NCBI GenBank assembly: GCA_024036415.1
Contig: JAMWET010005471.1
Coordinates: 82,035-146,034 of the forward strand
DNA from: Prochilodus magdalenae
Taxonomy: Eukaryota; Chordata; Actinopteri; Characiformes; Prochilodontidae
DNA length: 64,000 bases
Reading direction: 5' to 3'
This document shows positions 36,134-47,710 of this stretch, one piece after another; position 1 is the first letter of the stretch; every line of letters starts with the position of its first letter. The translations under genes were made by a program, and so were the position numbers. The notes beneath the pieces were generated by a model. That model searched no databases. It was not told where the DNA came from and saw nothing but the letters and a program-made list of their open reading frames with translations.

Positions 36134-36406
36134 CATGCTTTTGCCCAACGTTATGGAGAGCTACCTATCATACAGTGTCAATGACAATTGAACCAATTGA
36201 AATGAAACAATTTCGAGGCAAATGTCTGATGAGCAGTTTGCACCATGCTACTTGGAAAGGTACACACTTCCATTGCTAGCTAGCTCCATTAGTCTTATAA
36301 CTCCAGACCAAACCTAAAGATGCACATTTCAGAAACATGCCCTGGCTGATGGTCTGCACTGCCATTTGCAATTGATCCGATGGGATTTGTGTATCCAGAC
36401 AAGCTG

Positions 36407-36937
36407 CAGGGGTTGGACAATGAAACTGAAACACCTGTCATTTTAGTGTGGGAGGTCTCATGGCTAAATTGGACCAGCCTGGTGGCCAATCTTCATTAAT
36501 TGCACATTGCACCAGTAAGAGCAGAGTGTGAAGGTTCAGTTAGCAGGTAAGAGCACAGTTCTGCTCAAAATACTGCAATGCACACAGCATTATGGGACAT
36601 ACCAGAGTTCAAAAGAGGACAAACTGTTGGTGCACGTCTTGCTGGCGCATCTGTGACCAAGACAGCAAGTCTTTGTGATGTATCAAGAGCCACGGTATCC
36701 AGGGTAATGTCAGCATACCACCAAGAAGGACGAACCTCCACCAGCATCACGTAGTGACCTGGCCACTATCCTGCAAGAAGAATGGCTTAAAATCCCTCTG
36801 ACCACTGTGCAGGACGCAGTATATGTCATTCCCAAGACCAACTGACGCTGTATTGGCCGCAAAAGGAGGCCCTACACCATACTAATAAATGACTGTGGTC
36901 TAAAACCAGGTGTTTCAGTTTCATTGTCCAAACCCTG
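36407..36937 (+). mobile_element. Tc1-like non-autonomous element, family A copy 3
   Basis: Inverted repeats CAGGGGTTGGACAATGAAAC and CATTGTCCAAACCCTG enclose 531 bp. TA follows at 36938; the left flank is TG, a decayed TA. Internal structure equals copy 1 (1107-1639), including the same junction between the N-terminal transposase segment and the C-terminal tail, but it lacks the GTG between GGG and ACA near 36596. Confidence 0.92.
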
Positions 36938-36939
36938 TA

Positions 36940-38439
36940 TATAGCAAAACTCTGCACTTTCATTCAGGTGCCCAGTCTCACAATTCCGTCCTGATTTTAC
37001 TTTTTCTAATTTCCGTGTTTTTCCAAGTGCTGGTATCAGATGATTCATGCATCTTCTGAGCCATCAGCCAACAACTCGGGGAGTAAACTTAGATGGAATA
37101 GGTGGATATGTGTTCCCGGACTCCATGTAGTGTTTTTATGACCCTAAATGTAAAAAAGGACAATCTTTTTACATCTTTTTATTAAAAATTCCATAAAGTA
37201 CATTAAAATTATAATGACATGCAGTTTAGGCATTAGTATCTCATAGTTTCTGGACTCGCTTCTGGGTAGCATGTGCTAACAACATTATTTTTAATCAGGC
37301 GAACATGATACCGCTCGAGGGTTTTTGGGAAGTGAAACCAGAACGTGGGATCAGGCACCACATTGTTAACATTGTCGCTACTTAACATGTCGGGAATGAC
37401 GCAAAGGACACTTTGAAATCTGATTCGAGGCCGAAAATCAGACCCGTAGCATGAGGACATACCCTCATACGTGAGGAGACCCGTCGATTAGCATTCACTG
37501 GAATTTATTTAGGAATGTGAAGCAGGCCATGAGGTAATGACATGCCATCTAAGGCAGGTGATGACCTCTGTACAAATCCAGTGACGGGAATCACTGCGGA
37601 CACTGCAGGGCAATGCAGTTGTCGCCATCTGGAGGCTGGCATGAGCCAAAGGGGGTGACGGCGAAGCGCTTCGGCATGCATGTTGCTGTCACTCCAACAC
37701 GCGCTCGCACATATGCAAGGCGTGTGGCTATAAAACCCATGCAACTTTTATGAGGATGCGTACAGTCTTAAGGGACTCGTGTGAAGCGTGTGCACTGAAC
37801 GGAAGAGTGGCCGCTGCGGATGTCAAGAGATTTTTTCACCCCAGGCAGGCAATGCATACCATGGGCTTTAGAGCAGAGTGCTGTGCTGGATGGACATTGC
37901 CCATTGTCCAAAATAGGAGCGGGGAACTTTACGGCATCAGAATGCCCACTTTAGACCACACATACAGCAAAGTACTCACATTCATATCGTGTTACTCTGC
38001 CTGTAGCTAATTCATTAACATTACAGATCAACAAAATTCAACACAAATGTACAAACCGGTTGCAATTTGTTTTGGATTGTGTGCTGTGAAAAATGACCAA
38101 CTGTTCAAATGCAAAAGCAAATTTCCATTTTGGAAAAGCGAAAGAAGAGTTTTTTTTTCCCCACCAGAGAAACCCCATGAAGATACTCTAGACAGGATGG
38201 ACCCTGGACTCACACATTGTCACCTAACTTGTTTACGGGCACCAGAACCGTTTAGGGAGGAAAGCCATATTTGAATGAGAAGAAATTCTAGAAGTTCACT
38301 GATATGGCAGCAGGGCAGCCTGACGTAACACTGCAGCTGCAGATTTAAACTCATCTGTTGGCCAGAGCTAGTAGCTGACGTCTTCGATTAGCTATCCACA
38401 AGAACCCTGCAAACGCAGCTCTCTCTCTCCATTCCTCGT
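36940..38439. other. Unannotated non-coding stretch
   Basis: No gene or repeat boundary recognised. ORFs up to 86 codons lack support. Confidence 0.5.
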
Positions 38440-39600
38440 TGCTGAGATGTGAGGAAGGTCCTCATCACTGTCTGAGATACGAGGAAGGTCCTCATCACTG
38501 TCTGAGATGTGAGGAAGGTCTACATCACTGTCTGAAAACCTAGGAAGGTCCTCTTTACTGTCTGAGATGTGAGGAAGGTCCTCATCACTGCCCCGAGATA
38601 CGAGGAAGGTCCTCATCACTGCCCCGAGATACGAGGAAGGTCCTCATCACTGCCTTAGAAGTGAGGAAGGTCCTCATCACTGCCTGAGATACGAGGAAGG
38701 TCCTCATCACTGCCTGAGATATGAGGAAGGTCCTCATCACTGCCCCGAGATATGAGGAAGGTCCTCATCACTGCCCGAGATACGCGGAAGGTCCTCATCA
38801 CTGTCTGAGACATGAGGAAGGTCCTCATCACACCCTGAGATGTGAGGAAGGTCCTCATCACTGCCCGAGATACGAGGAAGGTCCTCATCACTGCCCGAGA
38901 TACGAGGAAGGTCCTCATCACTGCCCCGAGATACAAGGAAGGTCCTCATCCCTGCCCCGAAATACGAGGAAGGTCCTCATCACTGTCTGAGATATGAGGA
39001 AGGTCCTCATCACACCCTGAGATACGAGGAAGGTCTTCATCACTGCCTGAGATAGGAGGAAGGTCTTCATCACTGCCTGAGATACGAGGAAGGTCCTCAT
39101 CACTGTCTGAGATAGGAGGAAGGTCCTCATCACTGTCTGAGACGTGAGGAAGGTCCTCATCACTGCCTGAGATAGGAGGAAGGTCCTCATCACATCCTGA
39201 GATAGGAGGAAGGTCCTCATCACTGCTTAAGATACGAGGAAGGTCCTCATCACTGCCCCGAGATATGAGGAAGGTCCTCATCACTGCCCCGAGATACGAG
39301 AAAGGTCTTCATCACTGCCCCGAGATACGAGGAAGGTCCTCATCACTGCCCCGAGATACGAGGAAGGTCCTCATCACTGCCCGAGATACGAGGAAGGTCC
39401 TCATCGCTGTCTGGGATGTGAGGAAGGTGCTCATCACTGGCTGAGATAAGAGGAAGGTCCTCATCACTGTCTAAGATACGGGGACGGTCCTCATCACTGC
39501 CTCGAGATACGAGGAAGGTCCTCATCACTGCCTGAGATGTGAGGAAGGTGCTCATCACTGCCTCGAGATATGAGGAAGGTCCCAATAACAGCCTGAGATA
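38440..39600. repeat. 30/31-bp minisatellite, about 38 copies
   Basis: Core GAGGAAGGTCCTCATCACTG followed by a variable CTGAGATNC linker. Units with TCTGAGA or CCTGAGA are 30 bases, and units with CCCCGAGA are 31. The one-base variants switch the frame, which is why the minus strand shows alternating MRTFLVS and DEDLPRIS peptide repeats across several overlapping ORFs. The core contains the palindrome AAGGTCCT-like AGGACCT. Confidence 0.95.
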
Positions 39601-40711
39601 AGGAAGCACATTGAGCGATCATGATTGTCATTTTCAAAGTGTCTTTATTTTTAAACAGGCACCTCAACACAAGCCTTAACAGAGACCAAGAGAAGACCCA
39701 GCACCACACAACCCCCCACCAACCTCTGTGCTAATTGGTGGGATATACGCTTCCATGACTTCTTAGATACACTTGGCTCACAGCTGTGGCATGAAATTAA
39801 GGACGCGAGTCTATGTGGTGTAAGAAGGAAACAGACCCCTTCCCTCTTTAGCGTATCAGGATTATATGATAATTACTAGCGCACCCCTGCAAGGGGCCTC
39901 CGCGAGGGTCCATTCCCATCTTCCCAGTCACGGATCGGCCTGCTGATTTATTCTGATTATCAAAACATACAAAGATATCCGATTCAATCCAAACCACATC
40001 CAGAAACATAAAACTTCAAACTGAATTTCTCGTCTCCTGCCCCCCCACAGACCACCCCCCACCCCGTCCCTCTTTTTCCCCACCACACACACACTCACAC
40101 CCTCCTCCTTCTACTCCTCCTTTCTCGTTCGAAGTCTTTGGGTTTCTCCTCCTCCCTTCGGCACGGCCTCTCTCCGCACAGAGCTGTCAGGAAGCTGCCA
40201 GATTCTGGCTCCGCGGCTGCATTCCACACATGCTTGTGCCAATGAGAGGGAGACTGGTGGAGGAGCAGGCAGTGTCATATCAATATTCAGTCTGAATCAC
40301 CCCTTGACCCCCTGTCAAGAACCGCACAGACACATGGCAAACCCCCACCCACCCAGCACCACCTTGTTTACAGTCATTATTATATAGATGTGAATCTAAT
40401 GTACTTCTAATGTATTTATTTATTATTTATTTATTTATATTTAACTTTTCTACAGTTTTCCTCAAGAGCTACTTTGTAATGACGTGATTTTGGGAAAAGC
40501 AGGATGGAGGAGATGCGCTAGTTGAGAGCACATTATGAGAGAGGGGTACAAACTCACGACCTGTGTTGGACCTGATGCTGATATAGTGAAGAGGAGGTTT
40601 AGATTCTGCTGAGGCAGCAGATATAAGAGCTACCTTTTCCTCCAGTCGTCCTACCTCTCAGGAAAACTAGTGAAAGTCTACAAAAGCACTGAGGTTCAAC
40701 TTTCTTTTTAC
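39601..40711. other. Unannotated non-coding stretch
   Basis: A C/A-rich patch lies at about 40038-40105 and a TTTATTTA patch at 40415-40440. Nothing recognisable as a gene. Confidence 0.5.
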
Positions 40712-40908
40712 CTGAGGCTCTTATCCAGAGCGACTTACAAGGCTGATGATGTTACAGGTAGGCCAGTGTAGTGTTAGGAGTCTTGCCCAGCGACTCTTAT
40801 TGGTGTAGTGCGACATAGTCACCTAGACCGGGATTCCAACCCCAGTCTCCCACATGTGATGGGGGCTCCCTGGTGAGTAGTGGTGTTATCCGCTGAGCTA
40901 CACCACCC
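40712..40908 (-). mobile_element. tRNA-derived SINE, second copy
   Basis: Box A (minus strand TAGCTCAGCGG) is intact. Box B has a base change, reading GGTTGGAATCC. The tail TTGTAAGTCGCTCTGGATAA is shared with 35919-36133. Confidence 0.8.
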
Positions 40909-41114
40909 AGTGGTTGGTTTGACTTCGATACCAAGGCACTCCACAATGACTGTCCTTTGGGTTAAACTAGTAAACGCTTTAGTGCGTCCCCACACTGTCA
41001 TTACGGTTGGGATGGATCACACATGGATGACCTCTGCTCCTCAGGATCTGTAGTTATATTCGGGCACCTGGTGCACCATTTAAGGTGAAACCGCAAAACT
41101 GCCCATTGGACACA

Positions 41115-41575
41115 ATTGCCAAATGTGTGTTTGGAGACAAAAGGAAGCGGCACTTGAAGAAAAGAACACCTTGCCAACTGATAGGCTTGGGATTGGATCT
41201 TGGCGGGTTGTTGCGAGAGGCGTTGTACATATAGGACTGTATATCTGAATATCAGCGACTCCTGGAAGCAAAACATCCAGTCAGGAAACAGAAGCTGGAA
41301 CGGCTTCTACAGCAGGGCCATGATCCAAAACATACCTCAACATCCACCCTAGACGACTTCAGGAAAGGCAAGGAGAAGCTTTTGGAATAGCTCTCACGAT
41401 CCCCTGACTTACACATCACTGAAAATCTGTTCATAGGTCTCACACATGCTGTGCACGCGAGACGGCCCAAGAATAGCACACAACCATGAGCGTTATGCAA
41501 GGACAAGTGGGTGAAATCTCCCAAGACAAGAATAGAAGAGACTCTGGGCTGTTGTAGCTGCCAAAGCGGGTGTTA
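41115..41575 (+). pseudogene. Degenerate Tc1 transposase, C-terminal part
   Basis: Transposase-like peptide segments in order: a FGDKRKRHLKKRTPC stretch, QGHDPKHTS (around 41310), then SPDLHITENLF after an in-frame TAG, HAVHARRPKN, a second stop, and KWVKSPKTRIEE. The QxxDPKHTS block and SPDLxxxENL block are the middle and last catalytic-aspartate regions of Tc1 transposases. Stops at both sites show a dead copy. No flanking inverted repeats were found. Confidence 0.75.
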
Positions 41576-41599
41576 ATAGAGTGTTAATAGAGTGTTAAT

Positions 41600-42190
41600 A
41601 GAGTGTTAATAAAGTGGGAAAAAACATTTTGTGACAAATATACGCCCATTATAAATTTGCTGCCAGCAGTATGTTTCAAAATCACTGTGGCAGATTCTTG
41701 TATCCAGCAGATGTTTTCAGTGGGTGAACGGTCCGGACTGCAGGTAGGCCAGTTCAGCACCCGGACTCTTTTGCTACGGAACCATATTGTTCTAATACAT
41801 GCAGACTGTTGTTTGGAATAAGCAAGACGTTCCCTGAAAAAAGTCCAAGGTTGCTCCAGAACCCATATACATGGTTCAGCATTAGCAGCACCCTCACAGG
41901 TCACTCAGGCCATGCCCACTAAGGCCATGCCCACTAATGCCCCCCTACTTATAGTGGAGGGGGCCACAATTATAGGTGCTGTTAACAAGCAGAGTACTCA
42001 CCTCTCCTCTTTAGCCCAAAAGGTGTGGCATCTTTATTTCCAAAAAGCATTTTAGGTTTTGATGCTTTGGACCACAGGACACTTTTCCACACTTTTCCAG
42101 ATCTTTAATGAGTGCAGGCCCAAAGAAAGAAAGTGGCAGCGTTTCCGGGTCTGTTTATATCTGGGTTCTTAAAAGCGGTGCTACCAGACA
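41600..42190 (-). pseudogene. Degenerate Tc1-type transposase on the minus strand
   Basis: On the minus strand, a frame within 41584-41904 includes RVRVLNWPTCSPDRSPTENI, the final catalytic region of a Tc1 transposase. Upstream on that strand, about 41990-42180, sequence equivalent to the linker and first catalytic region is recognisable but broken by indels. The family appears to be the same as the fossil at 62399-63160. It converges with the separate plus-strand fossil at 41115-41575. Confidence 0.65.
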
Positions 42191-42229
42191 ACGGTTCTGG
42201 AAAATATTCCTGAGCCCATGCAGTGATTT

Positions 42230-42420
42230 CAACTAGTGGGTCACCGGTTCGGTTTCCTGAACGTACAGTAACGACTTAGGTGCCCTTGGGCAAGTCACCC
42301 CAACTACTCCTTGGGTGCCGTAGATAGGGCTGCCCCACAGCTCTGGGCACCCTCTTGTGTGTGTGTGTGTGTCAGGATGGGTTAAATGCAGAATACAAAT
42401 TCCTCTGTGTCTAAAATGCA
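42230..42420 (+). mobile_element. tRNA-derived SINE fragment, family 2
   Basis: Contains CACCGGTTCGGTTTCC (box-B-like), TTGGGCAAGTCACCCCAACT, a GT run at 42355-42373 and GATGGGTTAAATGCAGAATA. The last block is a common 3' motif of fish SINEs and is shared with the minus-strand copy at 31978-32206. Confidence 0.6.
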
Positions 42421-42531
42421 CCAATGGCACAAAATGATCATGGCTGTCCGGTATTCATTTTGGGCCTTGTCTCTTACATACAGAGATTTCCCTGGACTCC
42501 CCGGTTTTATGTACTGTACTGCTGTACTATA

Positions 42532-43060
42532 CAGCTCTGGAAATATAAGAGCCCATTCCAGTTTCTACTTAAACCAGCATCTCCACATGTACAGCAGGTT
42601 CTTAGTGAGGAACCGAAGGTCGGGTTCTAGCTTCACTGGCAGATACAGTGAGCGTCTGGTTCATAAGAACAAGGTCCAGCAGCAAACACACAGGACAACA
42701 CAGCTACAGACTGGCAGAGGGCCAAACCCACTCTCTACTGACCGTGATGAGCGCCACCTCATTCCAATGTCCCTTACCCACCGTAAGATGACCTCAGGTG
42801 ACCTACAGAGAGACTGGCGAGCGGTGGCTGGGGTGAAACGCACAGCGAGCATGGTTCTAAAAACAGGCTTCTGGAGGTCATTAGTGATTTTCTAAATAAG
42901 CAGATCTAATACAATATCTGATCTGGAGTTTGGGAGACATGGTTCCAGTAGTGTAGAGAATCAAACAGAACTGAGGAATTCTGGTCCAACACAAACCCAG
43001 AACCTGTACACCTAGAGGAACTGATCATTTGAGGTGGTCTCTTAAGTTGTTCCAGAGCTG
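42532..43060 (+). mobile_element. Tc1-like non-autonomous element, family B copy 1
   Basis: Ends CAGCTCTGGAAATATAAGAG and CTTAAGTTGTTCCAGAGCTG, flanked by TA on both sides. The plus strand encodes part of a transposase DNA-binding region: SERLVHKNK, then NPLSTDRDERHLIPMSLTHR and MTSGDLQRDW. This runs directly into a short TGFWRSLVIF tail and a stop. The catalytic domain is absent. Confidence 0.9.
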
Positions 43061-43062
43061 TA

Positions 43063-44270
43063 TATAGGATGGAAATGATTTGGAGATGATGGAAATCTGT
43101 TCTTATTTACATTTTACACATCTTCCCAACTTTTTCTGGAAGCAGGGTAGTAAGACGAGTTCAGTCTTTTGGTTATTGTTGCAGAAAAACAAAAAAAGTA
43201 CAGCTCAACATTTTTGCTATATCTGCATTTCTGGAATTATTGGAACATTGCATCCATAGACGAGCATTCATTCTGCAACACATGGAGGAAATTTGGTAGC
43301 CAAGTGGCTTTCCTTGCTGTATGTATAGTGATGTTATCAGTAGGGCAGGTCTCGGGGTATTTATTATAGTTACTGAATGGCCCATAGTAATTGGTGGATA
43401 AACAGCCTGTTGTTTAAGGGGTTAATTTTAAAGAAGGAGAGAAAAAACTCATAAAAGTGTCGCTTAGATCAGCATGGAGCGCTTGGGGAATGTGTGTGTG
43501 AGTGTGATTCCACAGCCTGTGCAATACTGTATCTCCTAACACTTTGCAGAGCAATTAACATTTAACACGAAGCAGGCAGCCCCCGCTTCTGGGCGCGCGG
43601 GTGCAAAAAAAGCAAACAAACGAGACGTAGCGGCAGATATGTTCCATAAATTCTCCCGAGCCCCCACGCTATTCAGGCCAAGGCCACACGGACGGTAAAA
43701 TCATAACAGCAGTGTTTACGCAACGCCGAGGCCTAACAGCGGCCGGCCTGGACTACATCAAAGACGGGGGACTTTTTTTTTTTTTTTTTGTCTGCCAGGA
43801 CAATGTGGCTTCTGTCAGGGATCCATCTTCTGCTTAAAGCCCCCCATCCACAGGAACATACAGGGATGGAAATACTTTCCAGAGAGTGAACTGAAGGTTG
43901 AGTGAAAAGCATCCCACCTGTGGCCACTCTGTGACCTCTGTCTACATTGTAGGTCTACCATATAGCTGTGCAGTTACAAACTGTAGTCTGTCAGTTTGTG
44001 GTCTTACCTTCATACTTGCCTTCCTGTGTGCTGGAGGTTGAGTACTGTCTGCCCTTGCTTTCATCAGCTGACTGATTTCTTTGGAATTCCTTGATTGGTG
44101 GATAGTAGAGGAAAGTGAATCTCCAGAAGTGGGGGGATAATGACCACTGCAGCACTGTATTCATCATGGATCAGTTTTTTATTTTTACCAGGTATTTTTT
44201 TCTTGTGGTCAAGAAACCATGATACGCTAAAGGCCTGCTAACACAAATTGAATACAGCTTGAAAGCAAAA
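43063..44270. other. Unannotated non-coding stretch
   Basis: A more GC-rich pocket lies at about 43575-43745, followed by a T run at 43771-43789. No gene recognised. Confidence 0.5.
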
Positions 44271-44288
44271 TACTACTACTACTACTAC

Positions 44289-44339
<51 letters not shown>

Positions 44340-44353
44340 GAAGAAGAAGAAAA
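44271..44353. repeat. Compound trinucleotide microsatellite
   Basis: ACT units pass into about 16 ATA units and then AAG units. Confidence 0.97.
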
Positions 44354-45292
44354 AGAATTCACTACAACCTACAGCAAAGCCCAATAAGCATTAACGCACA
44401 AGGGACTGTAATACAGAAACAATTCTGAAATCATATCTGGTTTAATACCTTAACAACTTCACTAAATGGAATTTAGTCTAGTCCAAACTTATGATAAACC
44501 ACAACAGTGTCCTAATTTCTGTAGGTGTTTGTTTCTATGGTTTTATAACCCACAAAACATACACCACAAACATCTCCTCCTATTGCCCTTGTGTGTTAAT
44601 ATTTATGAAATCGCATTACATAAAGTTTGACAATGATGGTGGGGAGAAATAAACAAACAAAGCAAATGAAAAGGAAAATCATAAGGAATAACTTTAGCAT
44701 GCTCAGTATTTGGGAAATGGAAACTGAAACTGAAGAGCGGTGACATCCTGGTAATAAGCAGGGGGTGCTCTTAAAGTTAAGGCTGTTCCCTAAACCATGT
44801 TTTTGGGCTTTGGAGCTTTGGCAGTAATAAACAGCCACTATCTAGAGCTATCTGGTGTGTGGGTGGGGGTTGGGGATGTGGGAAAGTAAGTCTGGGTTGG
44901 ATGTTCATGTTAAAAGCAGCTCCGTGGCTTCATTCACTGTAAAGTCTGAATTTTCAGACTAGCGGCTTTTCTTCGGCACTCACAGCATGGCTCACTCTAC
45001 TAGGCCTGCTACCGCCACAGCGTGCCAGTTTCTCCCAGAAACAGAAACAGTTTACATTTTTTAAACTACATTTAGCCAAAGAAGTCCCCCACAGATATCT
45101 GAATCCCAAAATGAAAAACCAAATACCTTCCTAGTAAGTGAACATCCATATGGTTGAATATTCAGGTCCAGCCTTATTCACTAACTTCTAGTACCTAAAA
45201 CCGCAATACACACACCTAAAGTGTTTTTATCATGGTTTAGATTTTTCCAATTCCATTTTTATTATTTTTTTAACATCGGCTGACTGGATAAC
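44354..45292. other. Unannotated non-coding stretch
   Basis: AT-rich, nothing recognised. Confidence 0.5.
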
Positions 45293-45294
45293 TA

Positions 45295-45825
45295 CAAGGG
45301 TTGGACAATGAAACTGAAACACCTGTCATTTTAGTGTGGGAGGTCTCATGGCTAAATTGGACCAGCCTGGTGGCCAATCTTCATTAATTGTACATTGCAC
45401 CAGTAAGAGCAGAGTGTGAAGGTTCAGTTAGCAGGTAAGAGCACAGTTCTGCTCAAAATACTGCAATGCACACAGCATTATGGGACATACCAGAGTTCAA
45501 AAGAGGACAGACTGTTGGTGCACGTCTTGCTGGCGCATCTGTGACCAAGACAGCAAGTCTTTGTGATGTATCAAGAGCCACGGTATCCAGGGTAATGTCA
45601 GCATACCACCAAGAAGGACGAACCACATCCAACAGGATTAACTGTGGACGCGAGAGGAAGCTGTCTGAAAGGGATGTTCGGGTGCTAACCCGGATTGTAT
45701 CCAAAAAACATAAAACCGCGGCTGCCCAAATGACGCTGTATTGGCCGCAAAAGGAGGCCCTACACCATACTAATAAATGATTGTGGTCTAAAACCAGGTG
45801 TTTCAGTTTCATTGTCCAACCCTTG
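45295..45825 (+). mobile_element. Tc1-like non-autonomous element, family A copy 4, different deletion
   Basis: Termini CAAGGGTTGGACAATGAAAC and CATTGTCCAACCCTTG with TA on both sides. The N-terminal transposase portion is longer than in copies 1 and 3: the ORF at 45466-45780 continues past HQEGRT into SNRINCGRERKLSERDVRVL and a KKHKTAAA block, the second helix-turn-helix subdomain of Tc1 transposases. It then joins the C-terminal tail out of frame (MTLYWPQKEA instead of DAVLAAKGG). This is an independent internal deletion with almost the same final size. Confidence 0.93.
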
Positions 45826-45827
45826 TA

Positions 45828-47405
45828 GCTATTTTAACATAATTTTGATGTTTATGTTTCAGCTGTGCCGTATGGTTGGCAATTGTCAACTTTGCTTGAT
45901 AAGTTTAAAGTTTCCTAACATACGTTTAAATAAGACTTGCTGCGGTACTACAGCCCCGACCTGTCAGATCTTAACCTAAGACAAAAACATGGGAAGTTTC
46001 GATATTCCGACCATTTTCCATAGATGTTTTTACCGAGCTGTTTCACGTTCATTTAGCATGTACGGGTTTGCATAGGAAAACATTCATGTGCTGGCGCTGA
46101 ACGTGTATCAGAACGATCACTATTGATCTAAATGTTGACTTTGCTGTCCAACTTTCAACAGAAAAAAAAAACTTCCCATAAACCATAAAGATTTCAGACC
46201 ACATGAAAGAGTGACTACAGCTGATTACGTTCAATTATGTAATTATTTTGAAACCATTAATCAGACATTAGTGAACACACGCATGTGAACATACACTTTC
46301 ACACTCCCCCCGTACCCCACCAGGGTTACAGCGGGGTACACTGTCTGTCATTGTGGCCCCCCGTAACCCCTCGGCTAATTTTGCATTAAATATAGCGTAT
46401 GGAGCGTAGGAATATTTACAATGCTTTGTTTTCATTGTCAGCTTCAAGGGGAGCGCGGATGAAATATTGTATCATATAGAACATAAGATGTTTGGATTTC
46501 TTGGAAGAGAGGAAACTATGCATGAATTCAAGGCATTCCATCATTCCGATTATTCAACACGGGTCTCTTTGTGGTCTATCGCGGAGTTACCATTCCATTG
46601 TTTTCTATTTAATTAATGTCAAGTTTGTAAAATATACAGAAGTTCTCGAGACGTGGTGTGCCCCAGAGAGAAGGCCTGGGGGGGGCTTGGGACCTTAAGA
46701 AAAGAGATTTTGGCTTGGACGCTCTCAAGGTGTCGGAATGTTGAGCGGGAAGTTTTCTTTATATACAGGCTGCTTTCTGGGAAAGTGGCTAAATCATTCA
46801 TTCCTTCAGACCCCTCCGTTTTTTTTCTGACCTCCCTTCTGCGACCCATTTTAACCGCCCCCCTCCGTTCCATTCAAACTAGGCGCTATATTGATATGAA
46901 GGTCATAAAAATGATAATAATAATAAACAAACGAATAAATAAAAGACAAAGGTCTGTGAAGTGTGCCGGTTTGCAGGAACGTGGTGGACGTTAGGACGTC
47001 TTGGTGCTCACGTTGTTCTTTCTAATGGTCCACCTCTTGGGTAGTGCTGGGAACTGTTTTCTTGGTGTATCATAACTTTCCAGACTTCAGCCTTCAGAGA
47101 AGTCATGTGGTCAGCTCGTGTGTTTACGAGACACGCGGGTGCCAACTGCAATGCAATGTTCCTCTGAAAAGAAATGGAAAAAAAATCTATAATAATAATA
47201 GTAATATGAAATAAAAGCATTTCCTAGACAGCTTTTGTGTAAACATGAGAGGTTCACTGAGTCAGCTGCTCTTAGCTGATGAGCTGTAATAGAAAAATGA
47301 AGGCCAGACCTACAACAAGGGCATCTGATGTACGATTCACCCGGTTTGGAGCTTTACATTTCCAGCCTACGGCTAATAAAGGCTATTACTTCGGTTTCTT
47401 ACTCA

Positions 47406-47410
<5 letters not shown>
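45828..47410. other. Sequence upstream of the exon, presumed intron
   Basis: No repeat or gene recognised apart from short ATA runs near 46905-46925 and 47190-47205. A CTTAC branch-point-like motif precedes the exon near 47398. Confidence 0.45.

Positions 47411-47442
<32 letters not shown>
47411..47442 (+). promoter_or_regulatory. CT microsatellite forming the 3' splice site
   Basis: About 15 CT units end in CAG (AG at 47441-47442). It serves as a strong polypyrimidine tract for the exon that starts at 47443 and is also a length-unstable microsatellite. Confidence 0.75.
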
Positions 47443-47584
47443 GAGAGGTGCTGAGTCTGGTGGATGACCTTTTCTCAGGCTTGGGTTCCGCCTGTGTGGT
47501 GCCAGGTAGAAGAACTGGAGAACATCCTCATTCGGTTATCTACTCGCTGATCTTCAAGTGCCTGGAGCCGGACAGCCTCTACAA
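47443..47584 (+). CDS. Internal exon, probable astrotactin (ASTN1/ASTN2-like)
   Basis: A 142-base open segment with a splice acceptor (CT tract plus CAG) and a donor GTAAGG at 47585. The frame enters with two bases of a split codon, reads EVLSLVDDLFSGLGSACVVP, then RRTGEHPHSVIYSLIFKC, then LEPDSLY, and leaves with two bases of a Lys codon completed across the donor. The LEPDSLY pattern fits the conserved L-x-P-x-x-x-Y strand of a fibronectin type III domain. From memory the peptide is most like the C-terminal region of vertebrate astrotactins, neuronal membrane proteins involved in glial-guided migration. I cannot choose between ASTN1 and ASTN2 or rule out another FNIII protein. Isolation of one short exon in tens of kilobases suits a gene with very large introns. 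No partner exon was found here. Confidence 0.7.
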
Positions 47585-47590
47585 GTAAGG
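47585..47590 (+). promoter_or_regulatory. 5' splice site
   Basis: GTAAGG follows the exon directly. Without splicing the frame would hit TAA at once, which supports its use as a donor. Confidence 0.7.
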
Positions 47591-47710
47591 CCCTTTCCCT
47601 GTACAGGCATATATACCTTTGAGAGTTTGTATGTGTTCATATGAACATGCTAACACAGTTAAACATCAGCGGTGGATATGTATTCAACATGCTAACGCTA
47701 ATATGCTAAT

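Noticed and set aside
38392..39709. Acidic DEDLP repeat protein on the minus strand
   Set aside because: The 30-bp minisatellite yields open frames, but 31-bp units shift them repeatedly and overlapping ORFs compete.
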